A stretch of DNA of 64,000 nt, from positions 1,969,501 through 2,033,500 of the forward strand of contig NZ_JQMR01000001.1 in assembly GCF_000744825.1 (NCBI RefSeq), in the 5' to 3' direction. The position numbers and the translations under genes were made by a program. Below the pieces are notes generated by a model, which saw only the letters and a program-made list of their open reading frames with translations, searched no databases and had not been told where the DNA came from. Source of the DNA: Carnobacterium mobile DSM 4848 (GTDB taxonomy: Bacteria > Bacillota > Bacilli > Lactobacillales > Carnobacteriaceae). This document shows, one piece after another, positions 33,777 through 43,674 of this stretch. Each line of letters opens with the position of its first letter. Within the stretch, counting starts at the first letter, position 1.

Positions 33777-34143
33777 TTGTCTCATTCAAAATCGATGCCA
33801 TAGTGTTCCTTAAAGAGAAATAGTATGGAGCTTATGTATAGCTAAATTATTTGTATACGTTGTTTTAAAAATCAGGTGATCATATTTATAGTCTGACAGC
33901 CTAATACTTTCATCATATATTTCATACTCTAGACTGATTTATTTAAAGAAAAAATCGGTTATACTAAATCTATAAACGAAGACAATAGAACAATAAGCAG
34001 TTGTGTCCAATGTCTCATTGTTAGTGACTTCCGAAAGATAAATTGTATAACTCAATTGCAAAAAGCATCCACTCTGTCTCTGAATTTTGGTAATGAAATT
34101 AACTGATTTTCCGAATCTATCATGATAAAGGATGAGATGAAAA

Positions 34144-34428
34144 ATGAAAATGATTCAAAAACAAAAGAAAACACCGGTGAAACAAGTAAAATCTCTTGTA
34201 TTGTCTCTTTTTAGTACAAAAGTAAGCGGGAAAAAGAAACTGATGGTTGCAGCGATTATTTTTTATATCATTAGTCCTATCGATTTTATCCCGGATTTTA
34301 TTCCTGTAGCGGGTTATGCTGATGATGTGCTCCTTCCGATTTTGCTGATTATTGCGAATAAATTACTGTCAGACAATACTGAAGTGAAAAATAACAACGT
34401 CATAAAAGAGGCTGAAAAAGTTCAATAG
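34144..34428 (+). CDS. YkvA-family (DUF1232) small membrane protein
   Basis: 94 residues. The DUF1232 core IFYIISPIDFIPDFIPVAGY followed by ADDVLLPILLI is present almost exactly, after a basic N-terminus. It is likely an inner-membrane hairpin protein of unknown function. The gene stands alone. Confidence 0.9.
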   Translation: MKMIQKQKKTPVKQVKSLVLSLFSTKVSGKKKLMVAAIIFYIISPIDFIPDFIPVAGYADDVLLPILLIIANKLLSDNTEVKNNNVIKEAEKVQ

Positions 34429-34435
34429 GCTATTT

Positions 34436-34467
34436 AAAGAATTACCCTCGTGGTAGTTCTTTTTTTA
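34436..34467 (+). terminator. Terminator after the ykvA-like gene
   Basis: AAAGAATTACC pairs with GGTAGTTCTTT, with a T run. Confidence 0.8.
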
Positions 34468-34521
34468 CTTAATGGTTTTATAAAAAATATTCCAAAAGAA
34501 GCTAGGAAAGGATAATAAACA

Positions 34522-34588
34522 GAAAAAAATAAAATTCCGTCCCTGCTCTCAGAAAAATTCGATAAGATAGGAAACGGGATTTTATTGT
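34522..34588 (-). terminator. Minus-strand terminator of the zinc-ribbon gene
   Basis: On the minus strand AATAAAATCCCGT pairs with ACGGAATTTTATT across about 30 bases, and T6 follows. Confidence 0.65.
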
Positions 34589-34608
34589 ATGAGTTGGGAA
34601 GCTGCCAA

Positions 34609-35013
34609 CTAGGTTTTTTTGATGAATTGCTCTTTACAATGAGGGCAAGTAACTTTTATTTTCCCTTTGTTTCGTGGAACTCGAAACTCTTTATGACAAT
34701 TAGAACAAGAATAGTATTTGTACACTTTGCGCTGATGAAATTTATTTCGTTGTTTATTCCATTTATCATTAAGGTGATAGATGAAAGTCAAAAATTTTTG
34801 ATTTTCTTGATAGCGCTTAGTACGATTACGAGAAAAAGCTCGATAGTAACCAATGAGAATGGCTACCCATCCAATTAAACTTCCGGGTGTCCATTTCAGC
34901 AAACTAAATAAGAAAACGAAAGCTAATCCTCCATAAAGCAAATAGGTTGAAAGCTTATCCACGCCATATCTGCCAATCATAAATATTTGAAATTTGGTTC
35001 TGATTTTTTCCAT
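34609..35013 (-). CDS. Membrane-anchored zinc-ribbon protein
   Basis: 134 residues. Two hydrophobic helices (STYLLYGGLAFVFLFSLL and GSLIGWVAILIGYYRAF) precede a long basic region and a C-terminal zinc ribbon with CSNCHKEFRVPRNKGKIKV then TCPHCKEQF, that is CxxC-x17-CxxC. This combination recurs in Firmicutes as an uncharacterised family. The zinc ribbon faces the cytosol if the helices form a hairpin. Confidence 0.75.
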   Translation of the reverse strand: MEKIRTKFQIFMIGRYGVDKLSTYLLYGGLAFVFLFSLLKWTPGSLIGWVAILIGYYRAFSRNRTKRYQENQKFLTFIYHLNDKWNKQRNKFHQRKVYKYYSCSNCHKEFRVPRNKGKIKVTCPHCKEQFIKKT

Positions 35014-35151
35014 TCGATTTGCCGCCTCTTTCTGATTTCTTTCTTCTAGTATTCATAAGTATAACATGTCAAAAAAAAGCTGCGACCGGCTTTAGTCTGA
35101 TTTCAGCAACAAAGTTATTTTTCACGTGCTATTAAATTTTCTTGCACTTCT

Positions 35152-35534
35152 TATTTCGGTGGACTTTTTGTGGGGATGACTAAAGTAAGAAACTTTTCTG
35201 GTGGGTCTCCCGGATTATTGACTCTTCCATGTTACATTGGAGACAATACGTTGAGCTATTTTTATTTAGAGTGTATCGGTGCAGCAATCAGTATCGTAGT
35301 TTCCTTTGCTATTTCTTTCCTTCTATATAAAGAGCCTGTTACTGAAGAAGATGCACTAGCAGATAAAGACCGTCCAGCTGTATCCAGCAATGATAAGGAT
35401 GAAGCTATCCAAACAACAGTAAGCGGAGCTGAAGAAACGGTTGTCTCACCAATGAAAGGAGAAGCCGTTGCATTATCAGTTCTGTAGGCTCTGCTGTAGT
35501 ACTAGGCGGAAAAATTATAAAAGTCATCAAATAA
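35152..35534 (+). pseudogene. Remnant of a beta-glucoside PTS EIIBCA
   Basis: The reading YFGGLFVGMTKVRNFSGGSP, then GLLTLPCYIGDNTLSYFYLE, matches the end of the EIIC domain of BglP-type permeases (GLTGVKSFAFGSPGLLALPGFIG region). The linker and the start of EIIA follow (VVSPMKGEAVALS). The frame then stops at 35487. Shifting frame gives SVGSAVVLGGKIIKVIK and a stop, so EIIA is missing almost entirely, as are EIIB and most of EIIC. It lies just upstream of the 6-phospho-beta-glucosidase gene. Confidence 0.75.
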
Positions 35535-35669
35535 AGGGCCATTTCCTGAATTCAGGTTGTACGGATAAAATATTTTAAAGGGCTTACAAAGGAAAAATCA
35601 CTATGCTACATCTTGTAGATGAGTAAACATTACAGCTTTCGCTGAATAGGATTGAAGGAGGATATATAT

Positions 35670-37105
<1,436 letters not shown>

Positions 37106-37148
37106 AATAAAAATTGAATCACTAGAGAGATAGAATTAACTATCATAT

Positions 37149-37186
37149 AAAACACTCATCTATTTATAAATAGGTGGGTGTTTTTG
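37149..37186 (+). terminator. Terminator after the GH1 gene
   Basis: AACACTCATCTATTTA pairs with TAAATAGGTGGGTGTT, followed by T5. Confidence 0.85.
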
Positions 37187-37246
37187 TTGGCCTATTAGAT
37201 TTTTTCAAAGAAGCAAGATTATTTTTAGTTAATTAATTCCACTTTC

Positions 37247-37305
37247 TTGACAACAAAGTTATCTATAGGTATACTAATTTCATAAAGTTACACATGTGTA
37301 ACTTT
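37247..37305 (+). promoter_or_regulatory. Promoter with perfect 22-bp palindromic operator
   Basis: TTGACA (37247-37252), exactly 17 bp, then TATACT (37270-37275). A perfect palindrome of half-site AAAGTTACACA plus its inverse occupies 37284-37305, just past the start of transcription. It should block initiation when a repressor binds. No regulator gene is beside it. Confidence 0.8.
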
Positions 37306-37402
37306 AGGAGTGAGTTATTTTAAAAAGAGAAAATAGAGATGTTTTTTAATGTAATTCATTCAACTGATTTCATTTATTTTTAATTTCTAAGGAGGAATAC
37401 AA

Positions 37403-37828
37403 ATGAAACGATTATTAAATACCAGTCTTTTTTATGCTGTTTTTGGTTTAGCAGCTGGTTTATTTTACAGAGAATTTACTAATATCTATAATTTTACAGA
37501 ATGGACGTCGCTGAGCGTGCTTCATACGCATGCTTTAATGTTAGGAATGTTTACATTTTTGATTTTAATGCTGTTTGAGAAAGTATTTCATATTACACAA
37601 TACAAAAAGTTTAAGCCTTTCTACATGATTTATAATGTAGGCTTATTGTCGACTTTACTGATGCTGACGATTAGAGGTATTACGACGGTTTTAGGAACAG
37701 ACTTAAGTTCAGGAGCAAATGCTGCTATTTCTGGTGTAGCCGGCTTAGCACATATTCTTTTAACGGTAGCTATCATACAACTGTTTGTTCTTCTATATGC
37801 TCTTATCGGCGATGAGAAAAAATCTTAA
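37403..37828 (+). CDS. DUF2871 membrane protein
   Basis: 141 residues with four helices. LFYAVFGLAAGLFYREFTN, LSVLHTHALMLGMFTFLIL, GLLSTLLMLTIRGI and ISGVAGLAHILLTVAIIQLF are spaced as in DUF2871, with conserved histidines (HTHAL, AHILL) inside helices. The layout resembles haem-copper or DUF420-like small membrane proteins, but no function is known. Expression is likely controlled by the palindrome upstream. Confidence 0.85.
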   Translation: MKRLLNTSLFYAVFGLAAGLFYREFTNIYNFTEWTSLSVLHTHALMLGMFTFLILMLFEKVFHITQYKKFKPFYMIYNVGLLSTLLMLTIRGITTVLGTDLSSGANAAISGVAGLAHILLTVAIIQLFVLLYALIGDEKKS

Positions 37829-37932
37829 TAAGTCTAGCTTATTAAAGAAAATTATTTTGCATCTTTTTAAATGCATTTATTTTTTATAAGAAGTAGGATA
37901 CGAGTCAGGAGAGTCAAGAAAGGAGAATGAGG

Positions 37933-38865
37933 ATGAAGCCGATTATTGAAGTGAAGAATTATACTAAAAAATATGGTGATTTTACAGCCGTTAATGATGT
38001 TTCATTTGAAGTCGAAGAAGGCAGCATTTTTGCTTTCCTTGGTCCAAACGGAGCGGGTAAAAGTACTACGATCAATACGTTGTGCACAATGATGGAAAAA
38101 ACGTCTGGAACATTACTGATCGATGGGAAGGATGTTTCAAAAGAAAAAGATGCAGTCCGCAAAGCCATTGGAGTCGTTTTCCAGTCACAAACTTTAGATG
38201 AAAAAATGACAGTTTCAGAAAATTTGAATATGCATTGTGTCTTCTATGGTATTCCTAAAGGTGAAGTGAAAGAACGAATCCATTTTGTCTTAGACCTTGT
38301 CGATTTGCTGGATTGGAAAGATAAAAGCGTCTCTAGTCTATCAGGTGGTATGAAACGACGGGTGGAAATTGCTCGTGCACTGTTGCATTACCCAAAAGTG
38401 TTATTTTTAGATGAACCCACAACAGGTCTAGATCCTCAAACACGTAATCGGATGTGGGAATACATTACCAAGCTGCAAAAAGAAAAGAATATTACCATTT
38501 TTCTAACAACTCATTATATGGATGAAGCTGAGATTTGCGATCATGTAGCAATTATGGATGATGGAAAAATCATGGTAGACGATACTCCTGAAAACTTAAA
38601 ACGAAACTATACAAAAGACAAAGCAACTTTACATGTCAATCAGCCGGAAAAATTTGAAGAGGCATTAACAAAGCAGCATTTTGGTTATCAAAAAGAAAAA
38701 GAAACTTTTTATGTTGATGTAGATGTAGACGATATTCAAGCGTTTTTGGATTTTATTCAACCATTTAAAGAAGAAATTCAAGATCTAGAGATTAATAAAG
38801 GAACATTGAATGATGTCTTTTTAGAAATTACAGGTAAAGAAATAAGAGAGGAGACTTCAGAATGA
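37933..38865 (+). CDS. ABC exporter ATP-binding protein (DrrA type)
   Basis: 310 residues. Walker A is FLGPNGAGKSTTINTL near residue 39, then the Q-loop VVFQSQTLDE, signature LSGGMKRRVEIARALLH near 136, Walker B VLFLDEPTTGLDPQTR near 158 and the switch His TTHYMDE. The C-terminal DUF4162-like domain (from 220) is typical of drug and daunorubicin exporters. The ATG at 37933 suits AAAGGAG. It overlaps the permease gene by 4 bp, so both make one exporter of unknown substrate. Confidence 0.93.
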   Translation: MKPIIEVKNYTKKYGDFTAVNDVSFEVEEGSIFAFLGPNGAGKSTTINTLCTMMEKTSGTLLIDGKDVSKEKDAVRKAIGVVFQSQTLDEKMTVSENLNMHCVFYGIPKGEVKERIHFVLDLVDLLDWKDKSVSSLSGGMKRRVEIARALLHYPKVLFLDEPTTGLDPQTRNRMWEYITKLQKEKNITIFLTTHYMDEAEICDHVAIMDDGKIMVDDTPENLKRNYTKDKATLHVNQPEKFEEALTKQHFGYQKEKETFYVDVDVDDIQAFLDFIQPFKEEIQDLEINKGTLNDVFLEITGKEIREETSE

Positions 38866-39686
38866 GAACTATCACAGCACTATGGTTAAGAAACATTCGA
38901 GGATTTGTTCGCGATCGAGTAAAACTTATTACGTCGCTTGTTATTCCATTCTTCTTCCTCTATGTTTTTAATTCAATATTCAAAACAGATCAAGTAGAAG
39001 ATCCAACAGCTTTCTTACTAGCTGGGATTATTGTGGCGACTGTATTTCAAACGTCTTTAAATATTGCAACTTCAACAATTGACGATACAGTCTCTGGCTT
39101 TATGAAAGAGATTTTAGTCAGCCCGACCAGTCGTTTTCAAGTCGCCTTGGGACAAATTCTTTCAGCCGCTACAATTGCAACAACTCAAGGAATTCTAATT
39201 TTAATTATTGGATTTTTCACTGGATTAAGATTTGAACAGTGGCAAACGATTTTGTATGTCTTACTGGCATTAATGTTAGTTGGATTGGTATTTTCGGGAT
39301 TAGGATTGTTTTTAGCCTCTATGGTGAAAAGCTCATCTACTTTTCAAGTCGTACAGCAAGCTGTTGTATTACCTTTCACATTTTTATCAGGAGCCTATAT
39401 TCCCATCGACTTTTTACCTAAAGTCCTGAAATTTGTTTCGTATTTTAACCCGATGACTTATACAACTGCATTTTTTAGAACGATTATGTTGGAAAAAGGC
39501 GGCTTAACGCAAACAGAATGGTTGAAATTAGGTTTGGCGTTTGATTTCAATGGATTTGTCGTAACACCTTGGATGAGTGGAATTGTTATGGCTGTTTTTG
39601 GCGGCTTGTTTTTATTCTTAGCTACCAATTCTTTTGTCCATGCTGATTTTAACAAGATTTCTCGTAAACCAGCTGCTGGAAAATAA
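38862..39686 (+). CDS. ABC-2 type exporter permease
   Basis: 274 residues with six helices in the ABC-2 membrane pattern: ALWLRNIRGFVRDRVKLITSLVIPFFFLYVFN in two segments at the start, EILVSPTSRFQVALGQIL, and the C-terminal FTFLSGAYIPIDFLPKVLKFVSYFNPMTYTTAFFR signature, also with a short break. It partners the ATPase encoded directly upstream (4-bp overlap). Confidence 0.93.
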   Translation: MRTITALWLRNIRGFVRDRVKLITSLVIPFFFLYVFNSIFKTDQVEDPTAFLLAGIIVATVFQTSLNIATSTIDDTVSGFMKEILVSPTSRFQVALGQILSAATIATTQGILILIIGFFTGLRFEQWQTILYVLLALMLVGLVFSGLGLFLASMVKSSSTFQVVQQAVVLPFTFLSGAYIPIDFLPKVLKFVSYFNPMTYTTAFFRTIMLEKGGLTQTEWLKLGLAFDFNGFVVTPWMSGIVMAVFGGLFLFLATNSFVHADFNKISRKPAAGK

Positions 39687-39702
39687 GAAGCTATATCTAC
39701 AC

Positions 39703-39742
39703 AAAAAGAAGCTATCAGTATAAAACTGACAGCTTCTTTTTG
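39703..39742. terminator. Bidirectional terminator between the ABC exporter and hexosaminidase genes
   Basis: AAAAAGAAGCTATCAGT pairs with ACTGACAGCTTCTTTTT around ATAAA. Confidence 0.9.
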
Positions 39743-39780
39743 TTTGAAAGTTCCTAATACTGATGATTTTAAATGAAAAC

Positions 39781-41685
39781 TTAATGGTATCCTGTAAAAG
39801 CAATATCATTATAATCCGGTACATTGATAGACAAAGGGGTTGTTCCAATTAAAAAAGGCAGACGTTGTTCTTCTAGTTCTTCTATTTGGTTGATTTCGCC
39901 AGTTGTATAGTGTTCAATTCTTTGGCGAGCGGTCTTTAAACGTTGGAGTAGCCCACCATAACGAATGTCTAATGTTTCCCATCCGAAAGCTTTATAAGTA
40001 GCCAGCCAAATAGTAGAATGACGATCTCGGAGCCTTTCAACAGCATCGATGATAGCAGGAATCCGATTGTAAGCGAGCTCATTTAAAGAATCCACCTGTT
40101 TATCTTGATAAGCACTGAGTAAATCTATTCCGAAAGTGGCTTTTAGTTCCAAAACTTCAGCTAAACTTTGATACAACTTTAAATTTAATTGAAAAACGTC
40201 TGTTGATTCAGAAAGATAAGAGTTAATAGATTGTTTACTTTGTTTATAATGCTGTATCAAGTTTCCATCTTTTTGGTACCGATTGACATGGTCATCAAAA
40301 AGGCCCAACAAAGGATCTTGCCAAAGCAGATATTTAGATGGATTAGCCATGTAATGATTCAGCGGCTCTACTCCAGGAACTTCATCCAAGAAGCGAAGCG
40401 ATAACATACAATCATACAAGTTAGGTTGCACACATATGGCAAACCGAGCAGCAATCAGCTCTGCTGCTACTTCTTCATGATAGGCATGCTCAGCGTACCA
40501 CTGCATGATCGGTAAAGCATTCCAATGAGAAGTTTCCTGTCCATTATCGCCCCATGTCGTAGCTAAGATTTTTTTAACACCAGTTTTTTTACAGGTCATT
40601 AAAGCAGGGTTTAATGTTTTTAATGATTTTCCGTGATTAGGTACGATGGCTCCATAAATGTGGATTCCACCGGCAAATACTACATCATCTGCAAATAGGC
40701 GATGGTTCTCGATCCGTTTTTTATATTTTTCTGACTCAAATTCGCCGTAATCCCAGTAGACATAGGAAACGTCTTTCGGCATAGACTTCGCTTTTTTTTC
40801 ATCGATTTCCGCTTCTACTGGATAGTATCCCGACAGACCTTTTTTATCCAAAGTATGGTAGATGAAATCGCTCCAGACAAGCGGCTGTAAGTCTAGTTCT
40901 CGGCACAACGAAACCACTTTTTCCAAATGCACTTTGATTAAAGTGAAGCGTTCCGTATAAGGGAAGAGGTTTAAATATTGCCCAAGACCTACTCCATAAG
41001 ATTCATCCAAACCAATGTGCACTTTATTTGAACTGAATGTAGCTTTTACAGTTTCCAGCATGTCTAAAATAAAAGCGTATGTTGCTTCAGAACCGACTAA
41101 TAAAGTGTCTTCATCTTCTCTCATTTCAGCCATTTTTTCCCATTTCAAAGCCTGCGAGAGATGGGCTAGTGTTTGAATACACGGAACTACTTCGATGCCA
41201 AATAACTGAGCGTATTGGTCTATTTCCTGCAATTCCATTTTTGAAAAGCGACCTCTTAAATAACCAAAATAAGGACGAGAAGTGATTTCGTAGGTATCTT
41301 CCATATACAAATAAAGACCTGTATAGCCCATCAAAGCCAACATTAAAATAAATTTTTTGATGCTTTTCATGTTCATCACTGCATTTCTGGATGTTTCCAG
41401 CATAAAATCCAACTGATCGAACTGCATTGTTTCTCGTTTCTCAGAAAGACCTTCATGCTGCATCTCTAGCAGCAGACCTAACCCACGAAAAAGATGCACT
41501 TCCATACTACCGGAAATATGTGCAGTACCGTTTGCTTGATCATAGTGGACCACTAATTCATTTCCGGCACTATTGTGATAATAAATCTTGGCTGGTTTCA
41601 ATTCATGATGATTCTCCAGCCAAGCTATTGTTATTTCAACTGCTTTGAGAGTATCGCTAGAACTTTCAATAAGTTCCCACATCAT
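39781..41685 (-). CDS. GH20 beta-N-acetylhexosaminidase, cytoplasmic
   Basis: 634 residues from ATG 41685, which overlaps the stop of the GH84 gene and has GGAG 8 bp upstream. An N-terminal alpha/beta domain precedes the GH20 barrel: YTGLYLYMEDTYEITSRPYFGYLRGRFSKMELQEIDQYA (with turns) near 140-175, then KVHIGLDESYGVG near 250, where the conserved HxGxDE becomes HIGLDE and supplies the catalytic Asp-Glu pair. There is no signal peptide. It removes terminal GlcNAc or GalNAc from imported glycans or cell-wall fragments and is coupled to a GH84 enzyme. The C-terminal 200 residues are helical. Confidence 0.85.
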   Translation of the reverse strand: MMWELIESSSDTLKAVEITIAWLENHHELKPAKIYYHNSAGNELVVHYDQANGTAHISGSMEVHLFRGLGLLLEMQHEGLSEKRETMQFDQLDFMLETSRNAVMNMKSIKKFILMLALMGYTGLYLYMEDTYEITSRPYFGYLRGRFSKMELQEIDQYAQLFGIEVVPCIQTLAHLSQALKWEKMAEMREDEDTLLVGSEATYAFILDMLETVKATFSSNKVHIGLDESYGVGLGQYLNLFPYTERFTLIKVHLEKVVSLCRELDLQPLVWSDFIYHTLDKKGLSGYYPVEAEIDEKKAKSMPKDVSYVYWDYGEFESEKYKKRIENHRLFADDVVFAGGIHIYGAIVPNHGKSLKTLNPALMTCKKTGVKKILATTWGDNGQETSHWNALPIMQWYAEHAYHEEVAAELIAARFAICVQPNLYDCMLSLRFLDEVPGVEPLNHYMANPSKYLLWQDPLLGLFDDHVNRYQKDGNLIQHYKQSKQSINSYLSESTDVFQLNLKLYQSLAEVLELKATFGIDLLSAYQDKQVDSLNELAYNRIPAIIDAVERLRDRHSTIWLATYKAFGWETLDIRYGGLLQRLKTARQRIEHYTTGEINQIEELEEQRLPFLIGTTPLSINVPDYNDIAFTGYH

Positions 41686-43361
41686 TTGACTTTCTCCTTT
41701 ACTGCAATTTTTTCGGTTAGCTTCCAATACTGGACAAATGCAGCGGGTAAATCCGTGCCGATTCGATAAGGAATATCAGCCAACTTAGTTTTTACTGCTT
41801 GGATTTTATCAGGATAGCCTTCCATTATTGTCTGCCAATAAAGCAAATCTTCTTTTGTGCGTTTTAACCAAGGGCCAATCGTTTGTTGAAAAGCAGAATC
41901 CTCAACTTCTAATAGTTGCCAGCTTGCTTCAACCAGTTGTTCCAATTGATTTGTAATAAAAACTAAATCTTTTTCTTGGATGGCATTTTGTTGTTCAAGT
42001 GTCAGAACTTCCCTGGTATATTTATTAGGGTTAAACTGAGCAAAAATCTTTAAAGCTTTATAATATTTAGCCGGAAGATACTCTGCTAACGTTTTATTCC
42101 AGCTGTCTACTGTTTTATAACCAGCAGAATTCCATAAAAATTGGCTCATATTATGGATAGTCAATTTTGATAATTCCCATTGGGCCATTGGATTTGAGAC
42201 GACTCCAACAACCTGGAATGGTTCCTGATTCAGCAGTGGTGAGCGGTTTTCGTACGGACTTAGAAACAGCAATTCATAGTCTTTCTGATAATCGTTGACC
42301 GGAATGTTGTCCCAGATGATCATTGGTCTGTTGTAGGCAGCAGCCATAGTTTTTATTTCAGAAGTAGTGATTTGTGCAGCTAAAGTTGAAGGGCCGGTCC
42401 AGAATAAGGGAATATTTTTAGGCATCTTTTCACTCAATATTTCCAAATAAGAAGAATCTTGATGATTATCGTATTCTGTCGGACAGACAACAAAGCAGTA
42501 ATCTTCTAGCTCATTTTTTAAGAAGTTGTCAACTTGTGTAATCAAATAAGCATGTGCACTGGCGGATGAAGCAAATTTCTTTTTAGCGTTGCCTTTTAGC
42601 AAATAGTCAATATCATCCATTAATAAGCCAAAGTTTCTAACACCTATATCAATCAGTTGTTGCAGCTTATTAGTCAAAACCGCTACTTCTTCTGTTTGAG
42701 TGTAGTCAATGTCATTGCCTGGACTAATCATATAATAAAAATCAATCATTTCTTTTTCAGCGGTCTCAATTAATGCTTCAAACTGAGCAAGTTCTTTTTC
42801 AGGATATAATGTGCGCCATAAATTACGTTGGTATTCATCGTCTTTTGGAGCATACATATACGTATTCATCCGATTTTTCCCAAGATAATGTAAGACATCC
42901 AATCGATCAGCATGTTGCCAAGGGAGCCCATAAAATCCTTCAATAACACCGCGAACTTGAAAAGAAACGGAATGGGCAATGGAGACTAGCAAACAAGCTG
43001 TTCCGTTGCTGGTTTTTTCAAAAAGCAGCTTCAAAGCTTCAGCTGCATAACGAAAACCGCGTAAGTTTTTTGTTTTGATGATAATCTCTTTTTGTTCAGT
43101 TACCGTTAATGTGAAACTATCTGGTTTTAACGTACGATCAAATTCATGTGTTAAGGACATTTCCGTTTCGCCGGAAAAGTCGCTCGGCACCAGTTCAAAA
43201 AGAGCATTGTCTAGATTGTTGCCAAATACATCTTGAAATGTTTCAAAGCGAAAAAATTTTCCGAAAAATTTAATTTTTATTGGATTTTTTGTAAAGAAAA
43301 GATAAGTACCTTTTGTGTAGACTTCTTGATAATCAGAGAACTTTTGCAGTAATGTTTCCAA
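41682..43361 (-). CDS. GH84 beta-N-acetylglucosaminidase, cytoplasmic
   Basis: 559 residues with a TTG start and strong AGGAGG. The N-terminal GH20b-like domain spans 1-140. The GH84 barrel opens with RGVIEGFYGLPWQHADRLDV, LHYLGKNRMNTYMYAPKDDEY and WRTLYPEKEL near 140-185. The catalytic pair is in LLMDDIDYLLKG near 245. The family includes NagJ and O-GlcNAcase; most secreted bacterial ones carry signals and extra modules, but this one has neither, so it acts in the cytosol. With the GH20 gene it forms a two-gene operon for amino-sugar glycans. Confidence 0.9.
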   Translation of the reverse strand: METLLQKFSDYQEVYTKGTYLFFTKNPIKIKFFGKFFRFETFQDVFGNNLDNALFELVPSDFSGETEMSLTHEFDRTLKPDSFTLTVTEQKEIIIKTKNLRGFRYAAEALKLLFEKTSNGTACLLVSIAHSVSFQVRGVIEGFYGLPWQHADRLDVLHYLGKNRMNTYMYAPKDDEYQRNLWRTLYPEKELAQFEALIETAEKEMIDFYYMISPGNDIDYTQTEEVAVLTNKLQQLIDIGVRNFGLLMDDIDYLLKGNAKKKFASSASAHAYLITQVDNFLKNELEDYCFVVCPTEYDNHQDSSYLEILSEKMPKNIPLFWTGPSTLAAQITTSEIKTMAAAYNRPMIIWDNIPVNDYQKDYELLFLSPYENRSPLLNQEPFQVVGVVSNPMAQWELSKLTIHNMSQFLWNSAGYKTVDSWNKTLAEYLPAKYYKALKIFAQFNPNKYTREVLTLEQQNAIQEKDLVFITNQLEQLVEASWQLLEVEDSAFQQTIGPWLKRTKEDLLYWQTIMEGYPDKIQAVKTKLADIPYRIGTDLPAAFVQYWKLTEKIAVKEKVK

Positions 43362-43603
43362 CTTTTTTCCTCCTCGTAAATAGGTTGTGCTAAAAGATCG
43401 ATTAACCGTAGATTGACTAAACGAACTAATAACCTGATAGATATATATTCTATTTTACTAGAGTTCATTCCTTTTAAAAGATACAAACTATAGCAATATT
43501 AGGAGAAATTTAATACTATTAACGGGACCTAGACCATTTTTGATTTTATTAGCTGGATATAACATATGAATCGCTTCAACCCAGTAATAAAATACAATAA
43601 TCC

Positions 43604-43648
43604 TTTACAATTAACTGTGAAACGCTTACCATTGTTTAGTGTAAGCGA
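43604..43648 (+). promoter_or_regulatory. Promoter with cre box and inverted repeat before the MupG-type gene
   Basis: TTTACA (43604-43609), 17 bp and TACCAT (43627-43632) form the promoter. TGAAACGCTTACCA at 43618-43631 fits the CcpA cre consensus and covers the -10 box. CGCTTAC and GTAAGCG (43623-43629 and 43641-43647) also form an inverted repeat. A second partly cre-like TGAATCGCTTCA lies at 43567. The 313-bp divergent gap 43362-43674 thus likely answers to carbon catabolite control. Confidence 0.65.
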
Positions 43649-43674
43649 GAACAGTATATTTATGGAGGGCGACA

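Noticed and set aside
35014-35151. A complete beta-glucoside PTS gene upstream of the GH1 gene
   Set aside because: No EIIB or earlier EIIC sequence is readable in any frame upstream of 35152; only a remnant remains.
43567-43578. TGAATCGCTTCA as a second cre box
   Set aside because: It lacks some conserved flanking bases and is farther from the promoter; mentioned only as weak within the MupG promoter entry.
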